Positions 9,608 to 24,386 of a stretch of DNA of 64,000 nt are shown piece after piece. The stretch is taken from positions 864,191 to 928,190 of the forward strand of contig NZ_JAUFPK010000001.1 in assembly GCF_030409225.1 (NCBI RefSeq), read 5' to 3'. Position 1 is the first letter of the stretch; each line of letters starts with the position of its first letter. The notes beneath the pieces were generated by a model. That model was given only the letters and a program-made list of their open reading frames with translations, ran no database searches and had not been told where the DNA came from. The DNA is from Aquisalimonas lutea. GTDB lineage: Bacteria; Pseudomonadota; Gammaproteobacteria; Nitrococcales; Aquisalimonadaceae. The translations under genes and the position numbers were made by a program.

Positions 9608-9839
9608 GTCGTTGGTTGGCGAGAACCCGTTGGGGTGGGCGACTTGCGTAGCGCCGGAGCGCAGGCCGTCCGGCCCCGGAGGGGTGGCGGCATGGATGCC
9701 GCCACCGGCTGTCAGCACAGGGATGTGCTGTCAGCCGGCCAGGCCGGAGCGGAGGATAGGTTCCCTGCTTCAAGCCGAAGCAGGTGAACCGTAAGCGGAG
9801 CTCGGAGCCCACCCCAACGGGTTCTCGCCAACCAACGAC
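9608..9839. repeat. 232-bp element bounded by 33-bp perfect inverted repeats (MITE- or REP-like)
   Basis: The 33-bp arms at 9608-9640 and 9807-9839 are exact reverse complements. Inside are three further hairpins: GGCGGC/GCCGCC around 9687-9704, CTGTCAGCACA paired with TGTGCTGTCAG around 9709-9733, and CCTGCTTC/GAAGCAGG around 9763-9783. No target-site duplication was seen beside the arms and no transposase is encoded. It could be a non-autonomous mobile element or a compound REP/BIME structure. It lies between hemB and the radical SAM gene. Together with the element at 9461-9549 it fills most of the 634-bp gap (9280-9913), in which I found no gene. Confidence 0.75.
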
Positions 9840-9913
9840 CCAACCGAAAGCCTCTGGCGTGGTGAATTACGATGGTCTGAATATTGCCAGAGATACCGGT
9901 TGATTATCGGGTG

Positions 9914-10870
9914 CTATCCGCCGCAGCTGGCGCCGCCGAGGACGCAGAACTTGGCGCAGTGGGGGTGATTGAGGGATACGGAGGCGAAGCTCTCGCGCAG
10001 CGTGTGGCCCATCTCGAACTGCGGGTCGTAGGGCAGCAGGGTGCAGGGGACGACCACGGGCCGCTCGGCGCCCTTGCGCTTGAGGACCATGCGCGAGCTG
10101 GCGCACATCTGGTCGTCCGGAGAGACGTTGAGCTTGCCCCAGCAGGCCTCGGTGATCTCGGGCACGTCGATCCGCTCGTCCATTTCCGGAAACAGCACCA
10201 CGCGCGCGCGATCATGGGCATCCAGATCGATGCCCTCGCGGCGGAACAGCCGCGCATAGCCGTCGCGCATCTGCTGTTCCGTCTCGCCGGAGAACAGCCG
10301 CCCGGCGATATCCACGGTGAAGCCGTTGCTGGACAGCCAGTGCAGGCCCTCCACGGTGGGGGCCCAGGATTTCGGCCCGCGCTCCTCCTCGTGGACGGCC
10401 CGGCTGTAGTGGTCGATGGAGACGCGCACGGTCAGGAGGTGGCCGTAGCGCTGCTGCAGGGCGAGCAGGCCGTCGGCCATCTTCATCATGGGCTTCATGG
10501 CGTTGGTGAGCACCAGCGTCTCGAAGCCGCGGGCCAGCGTTTCTTCCAGGATGGCGAGCATGTCCGGGTTCATGAAGGGCTCGCCGCCGGTGAAGCCGAT
10601 GGATCGCGTGCCCAGCCCTTCCTGCTCGATCTCGTCCAGGTAGGCGGTCACCTCGGCGGCGGACAGATACACCAGGCTGTCGTTGCGGGGGGAGGACTCG
10701 ATGTAGCAATTGCGGCAGGCCAGGTTGCACAACGTCCCCGTGCAGAACCACAGCGTCTCCAGGCGCCGCAGGGCGACATGCGCCCGGGCTTCGCCGCTGG
10801 CCGTGGTCTCCGGATCGCGGAATTTCCGCGGGTCGAGGAAGTACTGTCCGGGTTGCGCCGCATTCTCCAT
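9914..10870 (-). CDS. radical SAM protein with SPASM-like C-terminus, substrate unknown
   Basis: The cluster motif Cys48-x3-Cys52-x2-Cys55 (LCNLACRNCY) would hold the 4Fe-4S cluster that cleaves S-adenosylmethionine. GFTGGEPFMNPD is the SAM-contacting GGE region. The C-terminal third has several more cysteines (EACWGKL, DQMCASS, VVPCTLLPYD, HPHCAKFC, GASC) in the style of a SPASM/twitch auxiliary-cluster domain. The 318-residue start at 10870 is chosen for its GAGGA ribosome site; an ATG 54 bases upstream lacks one. Such proteins modify peptides, proteins or small molecules. No precursor-peptide gene is seen nearby, so the substrate is open. It is flanked by the inverted-repeat region and a Nudix gene, without a tight operon. 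Confidence 0.85.
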   Translation of the reverse strand: MENAAQPGQYFLDPRKFRDPETTASGEARAHVALRRLETLWFCTGTLCNLACRNCYIESSPRNDSLVYLSAAEVTAYLDEIEQEGLGTRSIGFTGGEPFMNPDMLAILEETLARGFETLVLTNAMKPMMKMADGLLALQQRYGHLLTVRVSIDHYSRAVHEEERGPKSWAPTVEGLHWLSSNGFTVDIAGRLFSGETEQQMRDGYARLFRREGIDLDAHDRARVVLFPEMDERIDVPEITEACWGKLNVSPDDQMCASSRMVLKRKGAERPVVVPCTLLPYDPQFEMGHTLRESFASVSLNHPHCAKFCVLGGASCGG

Positions 10871-10982
10871 GGATCGTCCTCGCACGTTCGTGGTGTCCGC
10901 CCCGTCGGGCGTCGATGGGATCACCCCGGTTGCAGACGATACACCGGGGTTCCGGCGGAGACATCCGGGAAATCGCGTAGTC

Positions 10983-11453
10983 TCAGGGTCGGCCCGCCTG
11001 CGCGGCGTGGCTGTCGGTGGGGTCGTCCTGGGTGCCCAGGCGCCGCAGGCGCCCCTCGGCCCACTCCAGGACCCGGCGCACGCGCGGCGAGGCGAGCTGG
11101 CGTGCCCGGCGGAAGCTGACCCAGCGGTACTCCTGGTGCTCGGGGCGGCCCAGCTCCGGACTCACGCCCAGCACCACGTGCCGGGTGCGCGTCTGCGCCA
11201 GGTAGTATCGGGCCACCTTGCCGCGGGCATACGGCCCGGTCTCCACGTAGTCATGCCCCAGGAGAAAGTGCAGATCGCGGATCCCGGTCTCTTCCAGGAC
11301 CTCGCGTACCGCGGCCTGCAGGGGCTCCTCGCCGGCCTCGACCCGGCCCTTGGGGGAGTCCCAGTACTGGAACGCGCGCAGGAGCAGGCACCGCCAGGCA
11401 TCGCCCTCGCGGCGCACCACGACCACCCCTGCGGAAAGCGTCCGCACCTTCAT
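10983..11453 (-). CDS. Nudix hydrolase
   Basis: This 156-residue protein has a complete Nudix box, GRVEAGEEPLQAAVREVLEE with TGI following (residues 36-58). The metal-binding REVLEE core is intact, so it should hydrolyse a nucleoside diphosphate linked to another group. The segment WDSPKGRVEAGE resembles bis(5'-nucleosyl)-tetraphosphatase-type members, but the substrate is not determined by sequence alone. It lies 15 bp after hemE on the same strand and is probably co-transcribed with it. The C-terminus ends in a short polar tail. Confidence 0.9.
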   Translation of the reverse strand: MKVRTLSAGVVVVRREGDAWRCLLLRAFQYWDSPKGRVEAGEEPLQAAVREVLEETGIRDLHFLLGHDYVETGPYARGKVARYYLAQTRTRHVVLGVSPELGRPEHQEYRWVSFRRARQLASPRVRRVLEWAEGRLRRLGTQDDPTDSHAAQAGRP

Positions 11454-11468
11454 GCGTACTGTCCCTGT

Positions 11469-12554
11469 TTACCGGGTCTCCCCCTGATGATAGCGGGGAC
11501 TGAGCTCATGCACCGCCTCGATCATGGCAGCGGCGTGCTCGGGGTCCACCTCGGGGTGGATGCCGTGGCCGAGGTTGAACACGTGACCGGTGCCGTGGCC
11601 GTAGTCCGCCAGAACCGCGCCTACCTGCTGCCGGATGGTCGCGGGCGAGGCGTACAGGACGCTCGGGTCCAGATTGCCCTGCAGGGCAACCCGATCGCCG
11701 ACCCGGCGGCGGGCCTCGGCGATGTCCTGGGTCCAGTCGAGCCCCAGGCCATCGGCACCGCAACCGGCCATGGCCTCCAGCCAGGGCCCCCCGTTCTTGG
11801 TGAAGAACACCACCGGAACGCGACGACCCTCTGCATCCTTGGACAGGCCGGAGATGATTCGTTCCGCGTACTGCAGGGAGAACTCGCGGTAGGTCCGCGG
11901 TGTGAGAATCCCGCCCCAGGTGTCGAAGATCATCAGAGCCTGGGCGCCCGCGGCGATCTGGGCGTTCAGGTAGTGGGTGACGGACTGCGCGAGCTTGTCC
12001 AGCAGCCGGTGCATGAGCTCCGGGCGCTCGTAGAGCATGGCCTTGCTCCAGGCGTAGTTCTTCGACGGCCCGCCCTCGATCATGTAGGTGGCCAGCGTCC
12101 ACGGGCTGCCGCTGAAGCCGATGAGCGGCACCCGGCCGCCCAGCTCCCGGCGCACCAGGCGCAGCGCGTCGGGGACATAGCGCAGCTCCTGCTCCGGATC
12201 GGGGATCGGCAGGGCGTCCACGCCGGCCTCGTCCCGCACCGTGTGCTCGAAGTGCGGACCCTCCCCGGGGACGAAGTACAGGCCCAGGCCCATGGCATGG
12301 GGAACGGTCAGGATGTCCGAGAACAGGATGGCCGCATCCAGGGGGAAGCGGTCCACCGGCTGCAGGGTCACCTCGCAGGCCAGCTCCGGTGTCTGGCAGA
12401 GGGTCAGGAAGCTGCCCGCCCGCTCCCGTGTGGCCCGGTACTCGGGCAGATAGCGCCCGGCCTGGCGCATCATCCACACGGGCGTGCGCTCCACGGGCTC
12501 GCGCAGCAGGGCCCGGAGGAGCAGGTCGTTCTGGAGGGGCGCGGTGGTGGTCAC
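11469..12554 (-). CDS. hemE: uroporphyrinogen decarboxylase
   Basis: HemE decarboxylates the four acetate side chains of uroporphyrinogen III to give coproporphyrinogen III. The 361-residue protein begins with the family signature: [15 protein letters not shown], with Arg30 and Arg34 in the substrate pocket. It also carries the conserved [19 protein letters not shown] segment. The start is GTG at 12554, supported by a strong GGAGG ribosome site about 8 bases upstream. It heads a small unit with the Nudix gene; a REP-like palindrome separates it from gltD. Confidence 0.98.
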   Translation of the reverse strand: MTTTAPLQNDLLLRALLREPVERTPVWMMRQAGRYLPEYRATRERAGSFLTLCQTPELACEVTLQPVDRFPLDAAILFSDILTVPHAMGLGLYFVPGEGPHFEHTVRDEAGVDALPIPDPEQELRYVPDALRLVRRELGGRVPLIGFSGSPWTLATYMIEGGPSKNYAWSKAMLYERPELMHRLLDKLAQSVTHYLNAQIAAGAQALMIFDTWGGILTPRTYREFSLQYAERIISGLSKDAEGRRVPVVFFTKNGGPWLEAMAGCGADGLGLDWTQDIAEARRRVGDRVALQGNLDPSVLYASPATIRQQVGAVLADYGHGTGHVFNLGHGIHPEVDPEHAAAMIEAVHELSPRYHQGETR

Positions 12555-12595
12555 AAAGAAAACCTCCGGGAGCGTCTCGGTTGTCGGAGTGCATG

Positions 12596-12668
12596 GTGGG
12601 AGGGGCTTTAGCCCCGATCATTCCAGAACGCAGACACACTGGAAAGTCGGGGCTGAAGCCCCTCCCAC
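12596..12668. repeat. REP-like intergenic palindrome
   Basis: Two nearly complementary arms, about 12596-12625 and 12640-12668, face each other across about 14 bases. The outer 12 bp (GTGGGAGGGGCT) pair exactly with AGCCCCTCCCAC; one mismatch and one single-base bulge follow inward. The motif GGGAGGGGCTTTAGCCCC is typical of extragenic palindromes in Pseudomonas/Xanthomonas-like genomes. It lies between gltD (upstream in transcription) and hemE, so it could act as an mRNA stabiliser or attenuator. No second copy was seen in this window. Confidence 0.75.
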
Positions 12669-12749
12669 AATCGACCGGCAAAGGTCGCGTGGCCGCCGCC
12701 AAGGGGTGGGTGCGGAGGATTGCCGACTGCCTACTGAAAACTGAACACT

Positions 12750-18711
<5,962 letters not shown>

Positions 18712-18845
18712 GGGGAATGCCTCTGCGTGATGGTTAATGTCGTCCGGGTAGGGGCTCTGCCGGCGCCGGTCGAAGCGGGGCAGCGGCCGCGCACCGGGTG
18801 ACCGGACACGCAACCAGCCCCCGTCCGTGGGGCAAAGGGCCGACC

Positions 18846-18874
18846 AGTATAGCGTCTCGTGGCGGGCGCCACAA
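18846..18874 (-). promoter_or_regulatory. candidate sigma-70 promoter of gltB-gltD
   Basis: On the minus strand the sequence reads TTGTGG, 17 bases, TATACT, a good match to the sigma-70 consensus. The -10 element is at 18846-18851 and the -35 element at 18869-18874. It lies about 135 bases upstream of the chosen gltB start, in the only sizeable gap before the gene. Confidence 0.6.
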
Positions 18875-18879
18875 ATGAG

Positions 18880-18904
18880 GCCCCGGCGGCGGGGGTGCCG
18901 GGGC
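18880..18904 (-). terminator. hairpin after the YfaZ-like gene, possible terminator
   Basis: An 8-bp perfect GC stem (GCCCCGGC / GCCGGGGC) with a 9-base loop lies 20 bases past the stop at 18925 in the direction of transcription. It is followed on that strand by CTCATTT, a weak T-tract. It would separate the YfaZ-like gene from the gltB promoter. Confidence 0.45.
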
Positions 18905-18924
18905 AGGGCGGATCCGGCCCGCGG

Positions 18925-19494
18925 TCAGAACCGCAGGCGCAGGCCGGCGTGCAGGCCGTCGTCGACGCGCTCGTCGCGGTGGCCGTCCATGTGGAACTTG
19001 ATCTGGCGATAGCCGAGGAACGCCTGGGCGCCCCGGAGGACCTCGGCCTCGAGCCGGATCTGCGCCTCCGTGACCCGGTCCGCGTCGCCGCCGGTGGTGA
19101 TGTTGGGCGAGATGAACCCCTGCACGGCGATGGCCATGGGGATGCCCGCGGGGATGCCGATGCCGACGTTGCCGCCGACGGCGAGGGCACCGACGGTCTC
19201 GTCGGATCGCTCCAGGCTGGCCCCGTAGAGCTTGCCGCCCAGGCCGAAGGTCACCGGCTGCCAGCGTCCCTCGATCTCGTTGTTCACCATGAGGAACAGC
19301 GAGCCGAGCAGGTCGTCGTCCTGGTTGTAGAGCACGCCGCCGCCGTAGCGGCTGCTCTGGTTGCTGCCCTGGGACGTGCGGTCCGCGAGGACCGCCTCCG
19401 CCATTTCGTCGCTGAGGACGAGATCCACTTCCTGTGCCTGGGCGGTTGCGGTGGCGCCGGCGAGCACGGCGGCGATGAGAGCGCGTCGAAGCAT
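18925..19494 (-). CDS. YfaZ-like outer-membrane protein
   Basis: This 189-residue protein has a Sec signal peptide (MLRRALIAAVLAGATATAQA, cleavage near residue 20). The body alternates hydrophobic and polar residues with many glycines (SRYGGGVLYNQDDDLLGSLF, VGGNVGIGIP). It ends in an aromatic residue (GLHAGLRLRF), as outer-membrane beta-barrels do. The N-terminal layout resembles the YfaZ family of small porin-like proteins. The start at 19494 is supported by GAGGGAAAG upstream; a start 69 bases further up would spoil the signal peptide. It lies 87 bp after accC. Function is unknown. Confidence 0.65.
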   Translation of the reverse strand: MLRRALIAAVLAGATATAQAQEVDLVLSDEMAEAVLADRTSQGSNQSSRYGGGVLYNQDDDLLGSLFLMVNNEIEGRWQPVTFGLGGKLYGASLERSDETVGALAVGGNVGIGIPAGIPMAIAVQGFISPNITTGGDADRVTEAQIRLEAEVLRGAQAFLGYRQIKFHMDGHRDERVDDGLHAGLRLRF

Positions 19495-19581
19495 GGACTT
19501 TCCCTCGTTGGTTCCGTTTCCGGTGTTGCTGGTTCCATTACACGCACGGCGCCACGCGCGCACAAGTGTCGGCGCCGTGCG

Positions 19582-20925
19582 TCAGTCCTCGCCGAGCCGC
19601 TTCTCCAGGTAGTGGATGTTGGTGCCGCCGGCCTGGAAGTTCGGGTCCAGCAGCAGCTCCTGGTGGAGGCCGACGTTGCTCTTGATGCCGCCGATGACGA
19701 TCTCGGCGAGGGCCGTGCGCATGCGCGCCAGGGCGGAGCCCCGGGTGTCGCTGTGCGTGATGAGCTTGCCGATCATGGAGTCGTAGTACGGCGGCACCGT
19801 GTAGCCGGTGTAGACGTGGGAGTCGACGCGCACCCCGGGGCCGCCGGGGGCGTGATACTGGCTGATCTTGCCCGGGGACGGCACGAAGGTGCGCGGGTCC
19901 TCGGCGTTGAGGCGGCATTCGATGGCATGCCCGCGCACGACGATGTCCTCCTGGCGGTACGACAGCGGGTCGCCGGCGGCGACCCGCAGCTGCTCGCGGA
20001 CCAGGTCCACGCCGGTGACCATCTCGGTGACCGGGTGTTCCACCTGGATGCGGGTGTTCATCTCGATGAAGTAGAAATTGCCGTCCTCGTAGAGGAACTC
20101 GAACGTACCTGCGCCCCGGTAGCCGATCTCGCGACAGGCGAGCGCGCAGCGCTCCCCGATCTCGCGCCGCTGCTCCTCGGTGAGCCCGGGGGCCGGGCTT
20201 TCCTCGATGACCTTCTGGTGGCGGCGCTGCATGGAGCAGTCGCGCTCGCCCAGGTGAATGGCGTTGCCGTGGTGGTCCGCCATGACCTGGATCTCGATGT
20301 GCCGCGGGTTCTGCAGGTACTTCTCCATGTACACCGTGGCGTTGCCGAACGACGAGCGGGCCTCGTTGCGGGTCACGGAGATGGCGCCCAGCAGGTCCGC
20401 CTCCTTGTGCACCACGCGCATGCCGCGCCCGCCCCCGCCGCCGGCGGCCTTGATGATCACCGGGTAGCCGATGTCGCGGGCCAGCTGCAGATTGCGCTCC
20501 TCGTCGTCGTCCAGAGGGCCGTCGGACCCGGGCACGCACGGGATGCCGGCGGCCTTCATGGCGGTGATGGCGGCGACCTTGTCACCCATGACGCGGATGG
20601 TCTCCGCCCGGGGGCCGATGAAGGTGAAGCCGGAGTGCTCGACCCGCTCGGCGAAGTCAGCGTTCTCCGAGAGAAAGCCGTAGCCGGGGTGGATGGCGTC
20701 CGAGGCGGTGACTTCCGCCGCGCTGACCAGGGCCGGGATGTTCAGGTAGCTCTCGGTGGACGAGGGCGGGCCGATGCACACGGTCTCGTCGGCCAGGCGC
20801 ACGTGCTTGAGATCGCGGTCGGCACTGGAGTGCGCGGCAACCGTGCGGATGCCGAGCTCCCGGCAGGCGCGCAGGATGCGGAGGGCGATTTCACCGCGGT
20901 TGGCGATGAGGACTTTTTCCAGCAT
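19582..20925 (-). CDS. accC: acetyl-CoA carboxylase, biotin carboxylase subunit
   Basis: AccC carboxylates the biotin of AccB using ATP and bicarbonate, the first half of malonyl-CoA formation for fatty acid synthesis. The 447-residue ATP-grasp enzyme starts [20 protein letters not shown] and contains the glycine-rich ATP loop [10 protein letters not shown]. It also has the catalytic region [19 protein letters not shown] and the C-terminal FNAEDP-like segment [15 protein letters not shown]. The ATG at 20925 is preferred to a TTG two codons upstream. It follows accB by 24 bp in the classic aroQ-accB-accC order. Confidence 0.98.
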   Translation of the reverse strand: MLEKVLIANRGEIALRILRACRELGIRTVAAHSSADRDLKHVRLADETVCIGPPSSTESYLNIPALVSAAEVTASDAIHPGYGFLSENADFAERVEHSGFTFIGPRAETIRVMGDKVAAITAMKAAGIPCVPGSDGPLDDDEERNLQLARDIGYPVIIKAAGGGGGRGMRVVHKEADLLGAISVTRNEARSSFGNATVYMEKYLQNPRHIEIQVMADHHGNAIHLGERDCSMQRRHQKVIEESPAPGLTEEQRREIGERCALACREIGYRGAGTFEFLYEDGNFYFIEMNTRIQVEHPVTEMVTGVDLVREQLRVAAGDPLSYRQEDIVVRGHAIECRLNAEDPRTFVPSPGKISQYHAPGGPGVRVDSHVYTGYTVPPYYDSMIGKLITHSDTRGSALARMRTALAEIVIGGIKSNVGLHQELLLDPNFQAGGTNIHYLEKRLGED

Positions 20926-20949
20926 GAGCAAGAAACCCCTGGGTAATCG

Positions 20950-21420
20950 TTACTGGATGACGAACAGCGGCTGGTCGTATTCCACCGGCTGTCCTTCCTC
21001 CAGCAGGATGGCGGCCACGGTGCCCGCCTTGTCTGCCTCGATCTGGTTGAGCATCTTCATCGCCTCGACGATGCACAGGGTGTCGCCGACCTTGACCTGC
21101 TGGCCCTCCTCCACGAACGGCTTGGCCCCAGGCGCCGGCGCACGATAGAACGTGCCCACCATGGGCGAGCGCACGGTATGGCCCTCCGGGACGGCTTCGC
21201 CCTCGGGCTCGGCGGGGGCCTCCGGCTCCGCGGGCTGGGCGCCGGCCGGCGGCGGGGCGGCCGCGGCCTGGGGCTGCGGCTGGGCCGGCACCATGTGCAT
21301 GCCGGCGTTGGGGTCGCCGCGGCTGATGCGCACGGACTCCTCCCCTTCGCGGATCTCGATCTCGTTGATCCCGGATTCTTCCAGCAGTTCGATGAGGCGC
21401 TTGATCTTCCGGATGTCCAT
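20950..21420 (-). CDS. accB: biotin carboxyl carrier protein of acetyl-CoA carboxylase
   Basis: This 156-residue carrier swings its biotin between AccC and the AccAD carboxyltransferase. The N-terminal dimerisation part is [19 protein letters not shown] Pro/Ala-rich flexible linker spans about 44-80, and the biotinyl domain has the modification motif EAMKM with biotinyl-Lys122. The start at 21420 is set by AGGATAA 7-13 bases upstream; a second ATG 15 bases upstream, overlapping the aroQ stop, is less likely. Only 4 bp separate it from aroQ. Confidence 0.98.
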   Translation of the reverse strand: MDIRKIKRLIELLEESGINEIEIREGEESVRISRGDPNAGMHMVPAQPQPQAAAAPPPAGAQPAEPEAPAEPEGEAVPEGHTVRSPMVGTFYRAPAPGAKPFVEEGQQVKVGDTLCIVEAMKMLNQIEADKAGTVAAILLEEGQPVEYDQPLFVIQ

Positions 21421-21424
21421 GAAC

Positions 21425-21874
21425 TTATCCTGCATTGTCGGTTAGGTGCCGAACGGCGGCCTGGAGCGCGAGCTCGTAGCCCTGGGCGCCGAGGCCGCAG
21501 ATCACGCCCACGGCCACGTCCGACAGGTACGAGTGCTGCCGGAAGGGCTCGCGGGCGTGGACGTTCGACAGGTGGACTTCGATGAAAGGGATGGCGACGC
21601 CAAGCAGGGCATCGCGCAGGGCAATGCTCGTGTGCGTCAGCGCCGCCGGATTGATGATGATGAAATCGGTGGCGTCATCGGCGGCCTGATGGATGCGGTC
21701 CAGCAGCGTGCCTTCGTGGTTGCTCTGGAAGCCTTCGAGATCGAATCCGGCGGCTGCTGCCTGCCCGGACAGCCTCTGATGGATCGCCTCCAGGGTGTCG
21801 GTGCCGTACAGGCCGGGCTCGCGGCGGCCCAGCAGGTTCAGATTGGGCCCGTTGAGCACCAGGATGGTCGCCAT
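21425..21874 (-). CDS. aroQ: type II 3-dehydroquinate dehydratase
   Basis: AroQ catalyses the third step of the shikimate pathway by anti elimination. The 149-residue protein is of the small dodecameric class: [17 protein letters not shown] at the start, active-site Tyr23 in [25 protein letters not shown], and [14 protein letters not shown] with the catalytic His. A GGGGGAG ribosome site precedes the ATG. It is the first gene of aroQ-accB-accC and is preceded by a 179-bp gap (21875-22053), where I saw no clear promoter. Confidence 0.98.
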   Translation of the reverse strand: MATILVLNGPNLNLLGRREPGLYGTDTLEAIHQRLSGQAAAAGFDLEGFQSNHEGTLLDRIHQAADDATDFIIINPAALTHTSIALRDALLGVAIPFIEVHLSNVHAREPFRQHSYLSDVAVGVICGLGAQGYELALQAAVRHLTDNAG

Positions 21875-22053
21875 GTTTCTCCCCCGGGCAGATGACGCCT
21901 GTGCCTTCCGGGCCGGTATACGGCGGCGGCCGTGATGCCGCCCGGGAAGCGTTGCGCGGAATTGTGAACGAAGGACCGCCGCCTGTCCACGCGATCTCGT
22001 TCATTTTGCGAAGTTCGGCGCATTTCCCGCACGTTTCGCCCGGGAAGGCCCAG

Positions 22054-22566
22054 TCACAGATGCTTGCGGATGAGCGGCTCGATGTCCTCGCGGGTGATCT
22101 CCCGGCGGAATCGATGCACGATGGCGCCGGTGCGGTCGATGACGACGGTGTAAGGGAGTGTTCCGCGCTCGTTGCCGTAGCGCTCGGCGACGGCCATGCC
22201 CCCGGCCACGCCGTAGAGGCTCGGGTAGTTCATGTCCAGCCGGCCGTGGAACGCCCGCGCGCGATCGCGCCGGTCCACGGCGACACCGAGGACCTGCAGG
22301 CCCCGGTTGCCGTAGTCGTCCTGCAGGTCCGTGAACACCGGGATCTCGTTGACGCAGGGCGGGCACCAGCTGGCCCAGAAGTTGAGCACGATGACCCGGC
22401 CGTCCCATTCCGCGATGGCGCGCTGCTCGTTGTCCAGGTCCGGCAGGGTGAATGCCGGGCGCGGCTCCGCCCGGGGCCACAGCTGCCAGGCGCCCATGCC
22501 GCCGGCGACGGCGGCAAGCAGCAGGATGACGGCAAGCCGGTACCGGCGGCGGGGTCGTGCCGCCAT
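22054..22566 (-). CDS. TlpA/ResA-like membrane-anchored thioredoxin
   Basis: This 170-residue protein has one N-terminal membrane anchor (about 11-28) and a periplasmic thioredoxin fold with the active site FWASWCPPC (Cys68, Cys71) and the cis-Pro segment GTLPYTVVID. It resembles TlpA/ResA/CcmG reductants that keep cytochrome c or other periplasmic cysteines reduced. The start lies 2 bp after the dsbD stop, so it is co-transcribed with its likely electron donor. No cytochrome c maturation genes are seen here, so its target is open. Confidence 0.9.
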   Translation of the reverse strand: MAARPRRRYRLAVILLLAAVAGGMGAWQLWPRAEPRPAFTLPDLDNEQRAIAEWDGRVIVLNFWASWCPPCVNEIPVFTDLQDDYGNRGLQVLGVAVDRRDRARAFHGRLDMNYPSLYGVAGGMAVAERYGNERGTLPYTVVIDRTGAIVHRFRREITREDIEPLIRKHL

Positions 22567-22568
22567 GG

Positions 22569-24386
22569 TCAGGCCTCGCCCCGTCCGAGGGCCGCGCGGG
22601 TGCGCTCGATGAACGCCCGCGGCGGCAGGAAGCCGACCACGCGCTGCTCGCGGCGCTCGCGGCCATCGGGCCCGAAGAACAGGACCGCCGGCGGCAGGAA
22701 GACGTCGAGCTCCTGCAACAGCTCGCGGTGGCGGTCGGTCATGTCGGTGACGTCCACCCGCAGGAGCTGCTTGCCGGCCAGCACTTCCGCCACCGCCGGG
22801 TCCGGGAACGTCTGCTCCTCCAGCTGGACGCAGTACACGCACCAGTCGGCGTAGAAATCCACCACCGTGGGTTGGCCCCGGGCGGCCGCCTGGTCGATGG
22901 CCGCGCGCAGCTCCGCCAGGCTGTCCACGTCGCGGAACGCCGCGGCGGTCTGCTGCTCCTCCGGCACTGCCGCCCGGGTGAGCGGGTGCAGGGGCTGCCA
23001 GAAGCGCGAGCCGCCCGCGGCCGCGCCCAGCAGCAGCGCGAGACTCCAGCCCACCAGCAGCAGTCCCGCGACCTGGCGTCCCCGCACCAGCAGCCCTGCC
23101 TGACGCCGGGTGCGGTCGAGGGCGCCCAGCCAGACGGCAACCCCGGTGAGAAGCACGGCCCAGAGCGCCAGCGTGACCGGGCCGGGCAGGAAGCGTTCCA
23201 CCAGCCACAGGGCCACGGCCAGGAACAGCACGCCGAAGAGCTGCTTGATGCGTACCATCCAGGGCCCGGACCGGGGCAGCCAGCGGCCCAGGGCGGTGCC
23301 GACCACCAGCAGCGGCAGGCCCATGCCGTTGCCCATGGCGAACAGTGCCAGCCCGCCGAGGGCGGCGTCGCCGGTGTTGCTGATGAAGGCCAGGGCGGCG
23401 ATCAGCGCCGGGCCGGAGCAGGCACCGATGATCAGTGCCGAGAGCACGCCCATGACCGCGGCGCCGGCCAGGCTGCCGCCCCGCTGCCGGCGGGAGGCCG
23501 CGTCGAGGCGCGTCTGCAGCGCCGTCGGTACGCGGATGTCGTAGAGCCCGAACATGGCCAGGGCGAGGGCGACGAACAGGGCCGCGAACGCCCCCAGGAC
23601 CCACGGGCTCTGGAGGTCCGCCTGGATGGCGGCGCCGCTCACGCCGGCCAGTGCGCCGGCGACGGCGTAGGTCACCGCCGTCGCCTCGATGAACACCAGC
23701 GACAGCCAGAACCCCCGCCAGCCGCTGCGCCGGGCGCCCTCGCCGGCGATCAGGCCGGAGAGAATCGGGATCAGCGGATACATGCAGGCGGTGAACGCCA
23801 GCAGCAGCCCGGCGGCGAAGAATCCGCCGAGGATCAGCCAGACATTGCCGCCGGCCAGCAGCGCGCCCAGGGTGCCGGAGCCGGGTGGCGCGCCGCCGGA
23901 GCCGCCGCCCAGGCCGGCCTCGCTGACGCCGCCGGCCAGGGAGAACTCGCTGCTCAGGGGCGGATAGCAGACCCCGGTGGGCTTGTTGCAGCCCTGGTAG
24001 TCGGCCTGCAGCGTCAGGGACTCGCCGGCCGGGCGCTCCAGCCGGAGGTAGATCTCGACGGGATCCTCGTAGATCTCCATGCGGCCGAAGTTCGGGTCGT
24101 CGATGACCCTGCCCTCGGGCAGCTCGAATCCCTTGATGGCGTTGTCGTCGCCGGCGACGGCGAAATCGAAGCGGTCGCGGTAGAGGTAGTAGCCCGTCGC
24201 CGTGTCCCAGCGGGCGACGATGACGTCCTCGGCCACCAGCTCCGCCGAGAACGGGAACGCCTCCTCCGGCGGCAGCAGCTCGTCGTCGTCGCCGAACAGG
24301 CCGGACAGGCCGCCGCCCTGCTGGGCGGCCACGGGGGCGGAGGCGAGAAGCAGCGCGAGGGCGCAAAGGGCAAGCTGTCGTATCAA
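22569..24386 (-). CDS. dsbD: thiol:disulfide interchange protein DsbD
   Basis: DsbD carries electrons from cytoplasmic thioredoxin across the inner membrane to periplasmic thiol proteins. The 605-residue protein has all three parts. A signal peptide and alpha domain come first, with Cys133-x6-Cys140 in GCNKPTGVCYPP. The eight-helix core contains Cys201 (FTACMYPLIPI) and Cys323 (IGACSGPALIAAL). The C-terminal thioredoxin domain has ADWCVYC (Cys516, Cys519). The start is inferred to be TTG at 24386, which overlaps the cutA stop (TTGA) and gives a proper signal peptide; no ATG or GTG fits. It precedes the TlpA-like gene by 2 bp. Confidence 0.93.
   Translation of the reverse strand: MIRQLALCALALLLASAPVAAQQGGGLSGLFGDDDELLPPEEAFPFSAELVAEDVIVARWDTATGYYLYRDRFDFAVAGDDNAIKGFELPEGRVIDDPNFGRMEIYEDPVEIYLRLERPAGESLTLQADYQGCNKPTGVCYPPLSSEFSLAGGVSEAGLGGGSGGAPPGSGTLGALLAGGNVWLILGGFFAAGLLLAFTACMYPLIPILSGLIAGEGARRSGWRGFWLSLVFIEATAVTYAVAGALAGVSGAAIQADLQSPWVLGAFAALFVALALAMFGLYDIRVPTALQTRLDAASRRQRGGSLAGAAVMGVLSALIIGACSGPALIAALAFISNTGDAALGGLALFAMGNGMGLPLLVVGTALGRWLPRSGPWMVRIKQLFGVLFLAVALWLVERFLPGPVTLALWAVLLTGVAVWLGALDRTRRQAGLLVRGRQVAGLLLVGWSLALLLGAAAGGSRFWQPLHPLTRAAVPEEQQTAAAFRDVDSLAELRAAIDQAAARGQPTVVDFYADWCVYCVQLEEQTFPDPAVAEVLAGKQLLRVDVTDMTDRHRELLQELDVFLPPAVLFFGPDGRERREQRVVGFLPPRAFIERTRAALGRGEA

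Noticed and set aside
9342-9812. Several overlapping small open frames in the inverted-repeat gap
   Set aside because: They run through the palindromes on both strands and have no ribosome sites or motifs.
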